DNA from: Seriola aureovittata | Lineage: Eukaryota > Chordata > Actinopteri > Carangiformes > Carangidae | Length of the DNA stretch: 64,000 bases | Assembly (NCBI RefSeq): GCF_021018895.1 | Contig: NC_079365.1 | Coordinates: 19,739,501-19,803,500 of the forward strand | Direction: 5' to 3' | In this document: piece after piece, positions 1-10,300 of the stretch | How the letters are laid out: each line of letters begins with the position of its first letter | Numbering within the stretch: the stretch's first letter is position 1 | Position numbers and translations under genes: made by a program | Notes under the pieces: generated by a model | Seen by the model: the letters and a program-made list of their open reading frames with translations, nothing else | The model's database searches: none | Told to the model about the DNA's origin: nothing

Positions 1-2
1 TA

Positions 3-1436
3 GCTAGACGCCTACGGAAACAGCAGGCCATTAACACAATTCATAAAATAAGGAACCCTCAAACCAACCAATTAACACATGAACCAGAGGAAATAGAAAG
101 AATATTTGAAGAATATTACAAGAAACTTTATTCTAAACCACTATCAGCCGATGAAAAAACAATTAGAAGTTTTCTTGACTCACTTGACTTGCCATCTATT
201 GGTGAGACACAGAATGACACTATTATGTCGCAACTTACAGTTAAGGAGCTGGAAGCTGCAATTAGTAGGTTAAAAGCTAGTAAATCACCAGGCAGCGATG
301 GGTTTCCATCGGAATGGTATAAGGCCTTTCGGAAGGAGCTAACACCCTTGCTTCTGTCCTGCTTTAACTGGACTCTTAAAGAGGGCAGGGCCCCCCCATC
401 GTGGAAAGAAGCAATTATTACCGTTCTACCTAAAGAAGGCAAAGATAAAGAAGAATGCAAAAACTATAGGCCGATTTCACTTTTAAATGTAGACTACAAA
501 CTATTTACATCAATTATTTGCAAAAGATTTGAGACCCTCATACCGGACTTGATTGATGAAGACCAAACCGGGTTTATTAAAGGACGCCAAACACATGATA
601 ATATTAGAAGAACCCTCCATATCTTAGACAACGCCCAAAAAAGTGGTGCAAGTACAGTTCTGGTTAGTTTGAATGCCGAAAAGGCATTTGATAGTGTTAG
701 TTGGTCATTCTTGTATGAGGTTCTAAAGAGATTTGGCTTCAATGAAAATGTAATCCGATATATTAAAACTATTTATCAAGAGCCCACAGCTAGGATCAGA
801 GTAAACGGAAGCCTGTCAAATACGATTCAGTTGGAGAGGGGGACAAGACAAGGTTGCTGTCTGTCACCTACCCTCTTCGTTTTATATGTTGAGCCTTTAG
901 CGCAGGCAATAAGGCAGAGTGAGGAACTGCAGGGTGTCAGTGTAGGGGGGACAGAACACATCATTGGCCTTTTTGCAGATGATGTCATTATTTTCCTTGA
1001 ACAGCCGGACAGATGTTTCCCACACCTAATGTCTCTACTGGAAACGTATGAATACTACTCAGGATATAAACTGAATATATCAAAAACACAAATTCTCTCG
1101 TTGAATTATTCTCCATCCCGGCAAATAAGAGATGCATATAATTTGAAATGGAATTCTAAAACAATGAAGTATCTTGGTGTAACTTTGACTAAAACACTTA
1201 CCGACATGTTGGAAAACAACTATAGTGAAACTGAAAAAAACATACAAAGGGACATTGAAAGGTGGTCTACCCTTCCGTTGGACTTCAGTGCTAGAATACA
1301 AACGGTCAAAATGAATATTCTACCGAAATTGTTATATTTATTTCAAGCACTGCCAATTAATATCCCCCAAAACAAATTTATAGCCTGGGACAAAATGATC
1401 TCTAGATTCATTTGGAATAAAAAAAACCAAGAATAA
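3..1436 (+). pseudogene. LINE ORF2, reverse transcriptase portion, frameshifted
   Basis: This frame is open from the window edge. It begins with the basic linker typical of L1 ORF2 (residues such as [13 protein letters not shown]) and continues through the RT fingers ([12 protein letters not shown], around 470-510) and the TGFIKGRQT block (around 568-594). Motif C, FADD, is intact at 972-983. At motif A the segment reads LNAEKAFD, whereas L1-type enzymes have LDAEKAFD or IDAEKAFD. The catalytic Asp codon is replaced by AAT (Asn) at 672-674, so this copy is predicted to be catalytically dead. The frame ends at a TAA just after an 8-A run at 1419-1426. The following frame continues the protein, so one base was lost from (or two added to) that run. 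Confidence 0.92.
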
Positions 1437-2644
1437 AATTCACGACCCTCCAACTACCTAAAAGTAAGGGTGGAATGGCCTTGCCTAACCTCAAAGAATA
1501 TTTTTATGCTGCTCAACTCAGGCCTCTGGCCTGTTGGTGTAGACCTGATTATGAGTCTAAATGGCAGGAAATGGAAAGGGAAACACAGGGTTATCAGACC
1601 CAGATATTGGTGGGGGATAAGCATCTGATGGGTGCATTGAGACATGCTATGAACCCAATAGTCGCATTCACACTAGAAATATGGAGGGTTGTAATAAGAA
1701 AATACAAACTCAAGAGGAATATATGCACACTGAGGTGGTTCACATACGATCCAAAATTCATACCAGGGACGCACGATCCAGTATTCAAAGAATGGACACA
1801 AAAAGGAATGACAGCAATGTGTACGGTTTCAGAAGGTGGGGAATTTCTAAGCTTCCAAGAGCTAAAGACAAAGTACGGCCTCGAAAACAAAGACTTCTAT
1901 AGATACATGCAGTTAAGAGATTATTTCACAAAAGAGATAAGGCCAGTTGCAACTATAAACAAGGTGATTGGAGTCATTATGGATTCATACAAACAGAAGG
2001 GGTCTCGGCCCATCTCTGCTTTTTATCGAGCTATGGGAGAGAGCAGAGGGGACTCAACCCTCTATATAAAAGCAAAATGGGAAGCAGAACTAAAGATCCA
2101 AATACAAGAGGATGAATGGTACCACATGTGCGAGACACAATGTACATCTACAAATTCATTAATATGGAGGGAGTTCTGCTGGAAAAATCTAACTCGATAT
2201 TTTATAACACCAAAAATAAAATCTAGGCAACTCGCCACACAACAAAACTGCTGGAGACCGTGCGGGAATGTGGAGGCAGACCATGCACACATCTTCTGGA
2301 ACTGTACAAAAATGAAGATATACTGGCAAAATGTAAATTTAGTAGTAAAAAATGTTCTGGGATATGAAATCCCAAATACTTGCCCAGTGATGTATCTTGG
2401 GAATATTGGAAAGGTTGTAACGAGAGAAGATCTGTACTTGACTAAAGTGTTACTCGCAGCAAGTAAAAAAGCAGTCACAAGAAACTGGCTCAATGTAAAT
2501 GCCCCGAAACAGGAACAGTGGTTGGAAATTGTCCAGGAAATCTATGTTATGGAAAAATTGACATATCTTTTAAGGATCAAAGAGAATGTATTTGAAAAGA
2601 ACTGGGAAAAATGGAATACTTACATGAGACGTGACACCAACTGA
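1427..2644 (+). pseudogene. LINE ORF2, C-terminal portion in shifted frame
   Basis: This is the continuation of ORF2 after the homopolymer frameshift. The first ATG in this frame is at 1475, but similarity to L1 C-terminal regions begins right after the A run, so this is not an independent gene. It contains the L1 C-terminal Cys/His cluster (CWRPCG then DHAHIFWNC, around 2250-2310), a proposed nucleic-acid-binding element. The frame ends with TGA at 2642-2644, followed by about 150 bp of 3' UTR. No other stop interrupts it. Confidence 0.88.
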
Positions 2645-2815
2645 ACAAATGCTGAATGGAACAGTGGACTGAATAGAGGATCATCTCCAGACAGTTTGTT
2701 AATGTTACTATTATTGTTATTCTAATCTGTAACTTGTTTGCTGTATTGTTTTGTCTATTTACATGTGAAAACTTAATAAAAATTTAAGTTATAAAAAAAA
2801 AAAAAAAAAAAAAAA

Positions 2816-4486
2816 GTGTGTTTCACCTCTGACCACATCCGGTCTCACTAATGGGTAAGATATGGTGTAGTCCAAAGTGTGCCATGCTGCACCTGTAACT
2901 ACACCCGCATGTGATGTCACAGAGTACTGACGGAGCCTGTGGTAGACCTGAGTATCACTGCAGCAAGGGTGAGATGCTAAACCACTGGAGGTCAGCAAAC
3001 ACAGGATTTTCAGATGATGTTAAGTTGCCCTTGAAACACATTTAAAGTTTGTTTTTTATTTTAACCATGAAAAAACGCGTGAAAAGTGGACGAGACACAA
3101 AAAAATGGAGTGGAAACCACATTAAAAAAATAATTTATGTGTTCCAACTTTTGTTTTCATTAAGCATTCTGATTGATCTGCCACATACTCCCAGTGCTCT
3201 TTTGCATCTCACCATATTAATTTTGTGTTTTTTGTTCTTTCTTAGGTGCAAAGAGAAACCAAAACATGGTAAACATTCCTGTGTTCCCTCCAGATATGTC
3301 ACAAAATTTTCTTCCTTGGTGAAGATGCCTCTGCATCCTTGAACACACCATGGCTAAATACTCCACTGAAGAGAATTCAAGGTAAATTTGCAGCCGAGGT
3401 CAAGCTCTACTCTGTGATAAATATCACAAAACAAGTAGGGAGAAATTGTGTGTTTTGTCATCCTGCTCTTGTTTACGGCAAACAATCAAATATGCGATCA
3501 ACCCCGTGACTTATCATGGGCTATTTCATCTCCCTCTAACCGAGCTCACAGTGCAATTCACAGGTGGCTCATAAATATGACTTTTCAGCAAGGTGCTTGG
3601 CACACTGTTGGTCATGACCTCTTTGTAGAGAGAGGTTTTAAACTTTCTCAGTCAGGAGTAAATTTTGTTATGCCCTGACCCAAGCTCATTAAAACATGAG
3701 AGTACACTTGTGATGTGGACACTCACTGGGACTTCACCTGCAGCTCACTGAGAGAACAGACCTTTTTACCACCGGGCCACTTGGGGGTTACTCTATATGC
3801 CACTAAATTACTCACACACATTTGTGACTCTTTTAGAAACTCTTTGCCATGAAACATAATTAATTAGCAGAGTTATCATTTCCAAAACAGTAATTTAACT
3901 CGTGTTTAATATTTTGAACTACCGCTGCTTAAGTATCAAACCCAGCCTGCATGCTGTGGAAAATAATCAACATATAGCAACCTATCATTTTAATTCTTAG
4001 TGACAATTTCGGTATCTTCAACTTAACAACTTCAACTACAAGATAAAGCAAAAAGCAAATTTACTAAAAAATAAAAAATAAAAAATAAAATTTACTTTTA
4101 CTGGGCCTGATTCATAAAGAAATGTTTTTATGCCCATTTCCTGTACTCCAGTTTAAAATAAGGGTGGAGGAAGGTTAAGAGACAAATAGAGAGCACGGGG
4201 AAAAATAAAGTTTGAAAGAAAGAGAGTAAGAAAGAAACATCAAGGAAGAGGACAACAAGTCACACAGGAGAAAAGAAAAATCATCACTGCATTATTTTGT
4301 ATGCACTCACTTCAATCTTTATTAAGTTACAGTTGGTCAACATTAGTGTAAATTGTCAATAGTTGTGTCTTGTCAAAACATTTAGGGGAAATCTGGGTGG
4401 ACTGTGAAGACCAGTCATAACACTTAGGCTATTTGTTCTGCTTTGTTTGGGCAGAGATGTGACACATCAAGGCAGAACAAAAGTAT
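2816..4486. other. non-coding: likely iars1 intron / space between LINE and filament gene
   Basis: I see no coding exon here on either strand. The sequence is moderately AT-rich, with a short AAATAAAA-type low-complexity patch at about 4066-4090 and purine-rich DNA around 4160-4260. TTTATT at 4318-4323 is an AATAAA on the minus strand and an alternative distal poly(A) signal for the filament gene. I searched by eye for the iars1 exon that should follow exon 11 and did not find it. Confidence 0.5.
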
Positions 4487-4492
4487 TTTAAT
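4487..4492 (-). promoter_or_regulatory. candidate poly(A) signal (ATTAAA) of the filament gene
   Basis: The plus strand reads TTTAAT, which is ATTAAA on the minus strand. It is followed downstream by a TG-rich stretch (TTGATGTGTC) that could act as the downstream element. This gives a 3' UTR of roughly 0.6 kb. A canonical AATAAA at 4318-4323 (minus strand) is the alternative. Which one is used cannot be decided from sequence. Confidence 0.35.
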
Positions 4493-5094
4493 GTGAAGGT
4501 GGTGGGATCCGAAACATGGATCAAGAGAAGCAGTGATGGCAAAAAGTGAGCAGCTGCAGCGAAGGGAAGCGACAGAGGTATAACAGCGGGGTCGACTTGA
4601 CAGGAAAAGGAGGGGTGGTTGTTAAATTTAGCAGGAGTACTGTAGGAGCAGGAGTAAGGAAAAGGGTAGGAACAAGGAGAGATGCCGAAAAAACAGAAAC
4701 GGGAGGGGAACTGGAGTTAGGGAAATGAAAAAATGAAGGAAGGTTGATTTTGAAAAGTAGGAAGAACTGGGAAGCAAGCAAATATGTGAGGATAACGGGG
4801 ATCAGGGTGTGGCAAAGTAAATGATAGGGATGGGAGGGATGGGTATCAATTTCTGATACAAAGACAAATGTGCCCGTAACACCAGAATATCAAAACTGTC
4901 AAGTACAGAAAGCTGGTAGCAAAGTATCATTTTGCTATCCGCACTGAAACTCATGTGTCATATTGGCACTGGTGTTGAAAAATAGGCAATAGGGAAGAAT
5001 ATAGAGTCTTTTTAACTAGAATGAAATAATCTCTCCACTCCACAATGCTCTGCTGCTGCTGCTTTGGACCTCCTGCTCCTCTCGCCCTGGATAT

Positions 5095-6231
5095 TTAGAC
5101 ATCTTTGGCAATTCCAAGCCTCTGCTCCTCTCCTTCCAGCAGCTTCCTGTAGGTGGCGATCTCTGCATCCAGCTTGAGCTTAATGTGCAGCAGTTCCTGG
5201 TAGTCTTGGAGATACTTGGTCATCTCCAGTTTGGTTTCGCAGAGCTGGGCCTCCAACTGAGCGATGACACCCTCCAGGCCCCCCACCTTATCAAAGTGGG
5301 ACATCTCCATATCCTCCAGCTGCTGCTCCAGGGCAGCGTTGCGAGCTCTCAGCCCATCAATCTGGTTCTGCAGGTCTGTCACCTGGTTGTGGAAGGTCGT
5401 GATCTCATCTTTCATGGTCTTCATCTGTTCTTCGTGTTTGCCAGCATGCTCCTTGAGGGTGTCAAACTTGGTCTTATACCACTTCTCAGCTTCCTGGACG
5501 TTGCGGGCAGCGACGGCCTCTATCTCTGCACGCATGTTGCGCAGGTAGGCAGCCAGGTCAGGACGATCGCCATCCATTTCGGCAGTAATCTTTGCATCCT
5601 CAATCTGCTTCATGATGTCAGCTACCTCTTCATCATGCAGCTTCTTGAGAAACTCTATCTCGGCCACCAGTTGTTCAATGTGCCTCTCCAGCTCAGCCTT
5701 CTGCAGTGTCGCGTTGTCAACGTCCTGGCGAAACTCTCTCAGGATCATTTCTGCTTCTTCTTTGAGTGCCAGCTCTTCCTCCAGCTTTAGTCGCCACACG
5801 TCAATCTCTTCTTCAATGTAGCCTCTTTCAATATCAGCTGCTCCCTTCTCATTGGTCAGGGTCTCAATCAGCTCCCGCACCTCTTTGAACTTGAGCTCAT
5901 ATTCTTCTCCGATGCCTGTGGGCCCTCCCTTGTAGCGGCTCTGCAGGGAAGCCAGCTCAGCTTGAAGAGCAGCATTTCGCTGCTCTAGTGCCTGGACCTT
6001 CTCAATGTATCCTGCAAACTTGACATTGAGTTCCTGCATTTCCTCTTTCTCATTGGCATGTTGCTGATGTATCTCTGTGCCCAACTCGATGGCGGTGCCG
6101 CGATAACCTGAGCGTCCACGGCTGTCGTATGAGGATCCGCGGCACCGGGATGGCGACGGGCTCTGAACCCTCACTCTGCTGCCAGACCCGCTAACTTGCA
6201 GGCTCTTCTGGGTGTAAGATGCAGCTCTCAT
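5095..6231 (-). CDS. neuronal/vimentin-like (type III/IV) intermediate filament protein, single exon, nearly tail-less
   Basis: This is an intact 378-codon frame for a cytoplasmic intermediate filament subunit that would form coiled-coil dimers and 10-nm filaments. The head (residues 1-59) is rich in Ser, Arg and Tyr, as in type III/IV proteins. The helix initiation motif lies at about 60-93 (NEKEEMQELN, then GYIEKVQALEQRNAAL). The rod shows long heptads and the segment PDLAAYLRNMRAEIEAVAAR, like internexin and vimentin. The helix termination motif EIATYRKLLEGEE is at 357-369. Only six residues follow EEQRL, whereas vimentin, internexin and neurofilament tails run from tens to hundreds of residues. 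There is no intron, although most relatives have several. Candidates by family are the fish internexin or neff1-like genes; keratins fit less well. The lack of introns suggests a retrogene or lineage-specific intron loss. The full-length frame with conserved rod ends argues it is functional. Confidence 0.92.
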   Translation of the reverse strand: MRAASYTQKSLQVSGSGSRVRVQSPSPSRCRGSSYDSRGRSGYRGTAIELGTEIHQQHANEKEEMQELNVKFAGYIEKVQALEQRNAALQAELASLQSRYKGGPTGIGEEYELKFKEVRELIETLTNEKGAADIERGYIEEEIDVWRLKLEEELALKEEAEMILREFRQDVDNATLQKAELERHIEQLVAEIEFLKKLHDEEVADIMKQIEDAKITAEMDGDRPDLAAYLRNMRAEIEAVAARNVQEAEKWYKTKFDTLKEHAGKHEEQMKTMKDEITTFHNQVTDLQNQIDGLRARNAALEQQLEDMEMSHFDKVGGLEGVIAQLEAQLCETKLEMTKYLQDYQELLHIKLKLDAEIATYRKLLEGEEQRLGIAKDV

Positions 6232-6336
6232 GTTGTGTAAATACTGTTTTGTTTTTCAGTTTACAGAAGAACAGCTGCTCGCTCTGATTCTCTTTGCATG
6301 GACCACGCCGCGACTGACGCTCCCTCTGATCACCTC

Positions 6337-6350
6337 GGAGTTTTTATTCG
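6337..6350 (-). promoter_or_regulatory. TATA-like box of the filament gene
   Basis: On the minus strand this reads CGAATAAAAACTCC, an A/T core about 110 bp upstream of the ATG at 6231. A start site some 25-30 bp downstream (near 6310) would give a 5' UTR of about 80 bases without an intron. Spacing and position fit a core promoter, which would argue against a promoterless processed copy, but this is inference from motif and distance only. Confidence 0.4.
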
Positions 6351-7221
6351 GCGATAAAGAATGTCTCAGAGAGTCTTGAAACTCACGCTTAGTTTTGACA
6401 TGATTCAAAAGTGGATTATGACAGACTTTCAGAGAACTGTGGCTGCATACTCTTTATTAGCTAACGCTGTAATGTTAGTGGCCAGGCGGGTCGAGTCCAC
6501 TCCCTGGCCTTTGCGCCAGGATGTGAAATAGTGATCAGATTATGCATGGCAGCTATTTTTCACTCACTATCCACTTAGGATGGTTATGAAGTTGGGTGTG
6601 ACAGGGAGGAATATTGCATCCAGTGCACTTGTTATTATTATTACAATATGTACTTATTATTGAGGCCGCTTTTTATGTATAGCTGTAGAATACCTGAGTC
6701 TCTCCACAATTATTTCACTGTACAGCTGTTCTTGACAGATTGTGCGAATGACAAATAGAACTTGAACTTGGTAAACAGTGACAATGTGCTTTGGCAGCAG
6801 GTTTTCCTTTACGTCAACTTTGTGACAGATTCCCTCAGCTGCCTCCATATCACCATGTCATGCAGCTAAAGAATAATTTTAAATAACGTTTGGAAAAGCA
6901 AGATAAATATTTAATATTTTCATTTCAGTTACTACATATCATAATTTTAAAAAGCATTAAACCTATAACCGAGAAGAAAAGGCACATTACTGTGCAGAAT
7001 GAAAGAGGAAAAATCATTTCAAAAAGATGGACTTTCCAGATATTAACAGAGGAAATGGAGAGGAATAGGAAAGTGGGTATCCAGAATGCAGAAAATGAAA
7101 TGCTGAATTAAACCAGCTATCAATATTCGTGAGGGATTTATCCCGTGTATCGTATCCGGGGTAGAATGCCTGAAATGTCTGCAAACCTAATCTACATGTA
7201 AATGTCTTTTGTGTCACTCAC
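6351..7221. other. non-coding: iars1 intron 11 (proximal part) upstream of the filament gene
   Basis: No coding exon is visible. The only structure noted is a short GGCCAGG...CCTGGCC hairpin near 6480-6510. The stretch runs from the filament gene promoter to the donor site of iars1 exon 11. Confidence 0.5.
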
Positions 7222-7344
7222 TTTGACATACTGTCCCGCAAAGTCAGTGACCTCTGAAGTGAAGCAGCCTGAGGCGTCCACAGGGCAGATAGGAGCCTGG
7301 TCCCTCTGGATGATGTTGTATTCAGTGCACACCCTGTAATCATC
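7222..7344 (-). CDS. iars1: iars1 exon 11 (last in window)
   Basis: This exon is 123 nt, 41 codons: [15 protein letters not shown] through TDFAGQYVK, with conserved [10 protein letters not shown]. It has an acceptor ending ctgaag and a GTGAGT donor at 7220-7221. The next exon, expected to encode the segment leading to the conserved SYPFCWR block, is not visible to the left. Confidence 0.95.
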
Positions 7345-10300
7345 CTTCAGAGAAAATAATACACAGTTTAGAGACAGTTTTGATAAATGCATAAAGACTT
7401 CCTAATATACTTCACTGCAAACTCCATCATTACAAAACATGTACTGTAACATAATATTGCACCTTGAGAATGTATTTCTTATTTTGCTTTTTTTAAACAT
7501 TACATTATCTTGATATTAATAGTGACCCGGTTCATTTCAAGATCATTCCATTTGTTTGTTTCTCCAAACTGACGACATATAGAAAACATAAATAATTATC
7601 TAAGACCATTGGCAGCCACTAGATTAAAGATATGTTATGACTTCATATTGAATTCCTTGTTGAGCCAGACACTTTTTGCAGTGTTGAAACAAGCATCACT
7701 GGTATGTGACAGCTACGCATGAAAGATCTGAGTACTGTCCAGCTGTAAATGTATTTTGTATTCAAACACGCTGTCAAGGTCCAAGATGGATGGCTCACAG
7801 GGTCATTTCACATCTAGTCATAACAACATAAAATTTGAAAAATGTAGTTCGGCAGTGCGTTTCTTCTCGCCATACGTCTTCAGGGGACATGCAAACGCAT
7901 TTGTGTTTCAGATTTCCACCAATTAATCAATGAGAATGTGATCACTAAATAACAGAATCTGAAGCTAAATAAATATCAAACATTTAAATGCAAATGTAAA
8001 TGTAAGAGAGATGAGAGAGTGCAGAAGAGAAAGCTGAGTGTGTATCCACAGCTGGCTACAGCCACAGGGGCATCCATCTGCCCTTGACAAGGGCATCTAA
8101 CCTATTAGCAGTGACCCAATACCTCTGACAGCACGACTGAATTGGCCTCTAGACTCTAGTAATACACCAATATGGTACTATTCAATACAAATATTTCATA
8201 AAATCGTAAAAAGACCTGTGGGCCCTCATCAGTCCTGATAAAATGTGTCTCGACCTTCAACTCAGCTTCAGAACCACCAAATCTTTTCATGACTAATGAA
8301 AAATATTGTTACTGTCATCGTCACTTTCATGAGCAAATCTTGTTTAGGGTTTAGTACTACGTCCGCCTGTTAAGTGATATATATATAATCCAACGTGTGT
8401 TAACAGGAGCTAACCTTGTAATGGCTAAAAGCACTCAAAATAATCCCACAGGAGAAAATAACAAGTAAATTGAGAAAACCTGTTAACCACTGCGACAACA
8501 ACACTAGAAAACCAGCTGCAATTTCTGAAAACACAAGCAAATGCAGAAACGCTGCCAGAAAACAGAACATAATAGAACTGGTAACATAAAGGCAGTGCTT
8601 CCAGGGAGACAGAAAAGACTAAACACTCCTGGATGCCTTTTGTTTTTTTTTTACCCAGGATGGCAGGGAAGCCAACCATAAAGTTACACTAGACAAAGGT
8701 GACCTTGTTTTCCCCCAGAGTGAGCTCCATATGGGCAACTGCAGTAAGCTTAGAAAAACAAGCTTACTAGAGGCTAGCTTTCACAAGTATTAGGTATAGT
8801 TCTGAACTTCTCATTCCAAATCACACAGGGAAGATGTGTACATTGTAATAAAAGGAAGACAGGGGCCACCATTGTTCGTATCACCGTATCAGTATATTAT
8901 CTAGATACTCTGGATTGTGTTTTGGTTGGTACTCTGATAAACTGTCAATTTATATCCAGGATTCATTAGTATCTGACTGGTCTGGACATTTATCAGCAAC
9001 GACAACAACAACAAATATTTGTAAAGGACTTGTTAGTATGTACTGATTAACTGCTTCTGTTAACTTTTTTTCCTGCCATGATAGCATGCCTGTAATTCTG
9101 TAATTTTGGTTAAGTACAGTCATTGTGCTGATTAATTCTAAGGATTAATCCACTGATCAAAAAAATAGTACCAGTAGTAACAGACACAAAGTCACATTAT
9201 GTAACAAAGTTTTTCTGTGGTTGAAACAAACCCCAAGGAAAAATAAAAATAAATAAATAAATAAAAAAATCAGGAAAGTGTTTAAAGACAAAACTTACAG
9301 CTCCAAAATACGGTGCCTGGTGGACCACTCCTGTGCCCTCCTCCTCCTTGACGTAGTTATCCATCACCACCTGGAATGCTCCTTTCTCCCCACACTGAAG
9401 GGAAACGAGGATGAGGAGAATAAGATGAAGGGGAGTGAGTGGTGAAGAAGCAAAAGAGGTACAGCCACAGATAGTAAGAGAAAGATTGAGAGACAGATTT
9501 AGAAAATGTAAGCAGAGATGTCAGTTTGTGGTCAGAGATGGTGGAATTAAAGTGAGACATAGGTCTGTCTTCATTCTGTGACAAACACACAGAAATGTAA
9601 AACTGGAAGGAACAAGAACACAGACTCTACAAACCTCGGCAAAGTACTCGAAGAGAGGCTTGTATTTTTTCCCTTTCAACATCTTGCCAGGAAATCTAAA
9701 AAATACATAAAACACATTTAAAATCCTTCTTTCAATAACCATATTTTTTCTCTGACAAACCAACAGAAAACCTGCCTCAAACAACATACAGGGACATACA
9801 TTTTATTTAGAATCACAACTCTCTTAAAACAATGTTGGCGTTGAACATCAGTGAAATATCAAATATTATTAGGCAGTAAAGAACAATGATCCTTTTTGTG
9901 CACAAGAACATACAGACATTACTACAACATTATTAGACTACCATTATTTTGGAATGAATGATTATCAGTTTGATAACCAGTCTGATAACAATGTGTTGTT
10001 CTTGAGATTAATCGTGATTAATTAATCTTAAACTTGGTAAAAACCTGGGGAAGATGAAAACTCTCCTAAAATCACCATTTAAGTATCTGCTGGCAACTGA
10101 GTCAGTCATGATATACTGTTTTTAGAATTATCATTCAAAATAGACATTTCCCTGTGTATGGGAACACTGTGTCCTTGTGGAAGAAGAGGTTCCTGCCAGG
10201 GTTCAACATTTTTCAATATTTTATAGCTGGTTAATCTGTCTAATATATGGGACGAGTGGGTATAAATCATGCCTGGAAATATGCTCCATCAGGTTTCAGT

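Larger units (their letters stand above)
3..2815 (+). mobile_element. L1-clade LINE, 3' part (5' end outside window)
   Basis: A non-LTR retrotransposon copy enters at the left edge and ends in a run of 23 A's at 2793-2815, preceded by an AATAAA at 2775-2780. Visible parts, in order: the linker after the endonuclease domain, the reverse transcriptase domain, the L1-type C-terminal region with a Cys/His cluster, a short 3' UTR and the A-tail. The 5' UTR, ORF1 and endonuclease would lie left of the window, so target-site duplications cannot be tested. It is probably a fairly young insertion, because the coding region has few lesions and the A-tail is unbroken; both visible lesions are described with the ORF2 parts. 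Confidence 0.93.

Noticed and set aside
5185..5821. Long plus-strand open frames opposite the filament gene
   Set aside because: They are antisense shadows of a highly repetitive coiled-coil coding sequence, with no start context or family similarity.
6479..6507. GGCCAGG...CCTGGCC hairpin with a TCGAGTCC loop, tRNA-like at first sight
   Set aside because: Only seven paired bases; the T-arm pairing and an acceptor stem are missing.
6351..7221. Minus-strand frames that might be iars1 exon 12
   Set aside because: None shows the conserved segment expected next in the synthetase, and splice phases do not fit.
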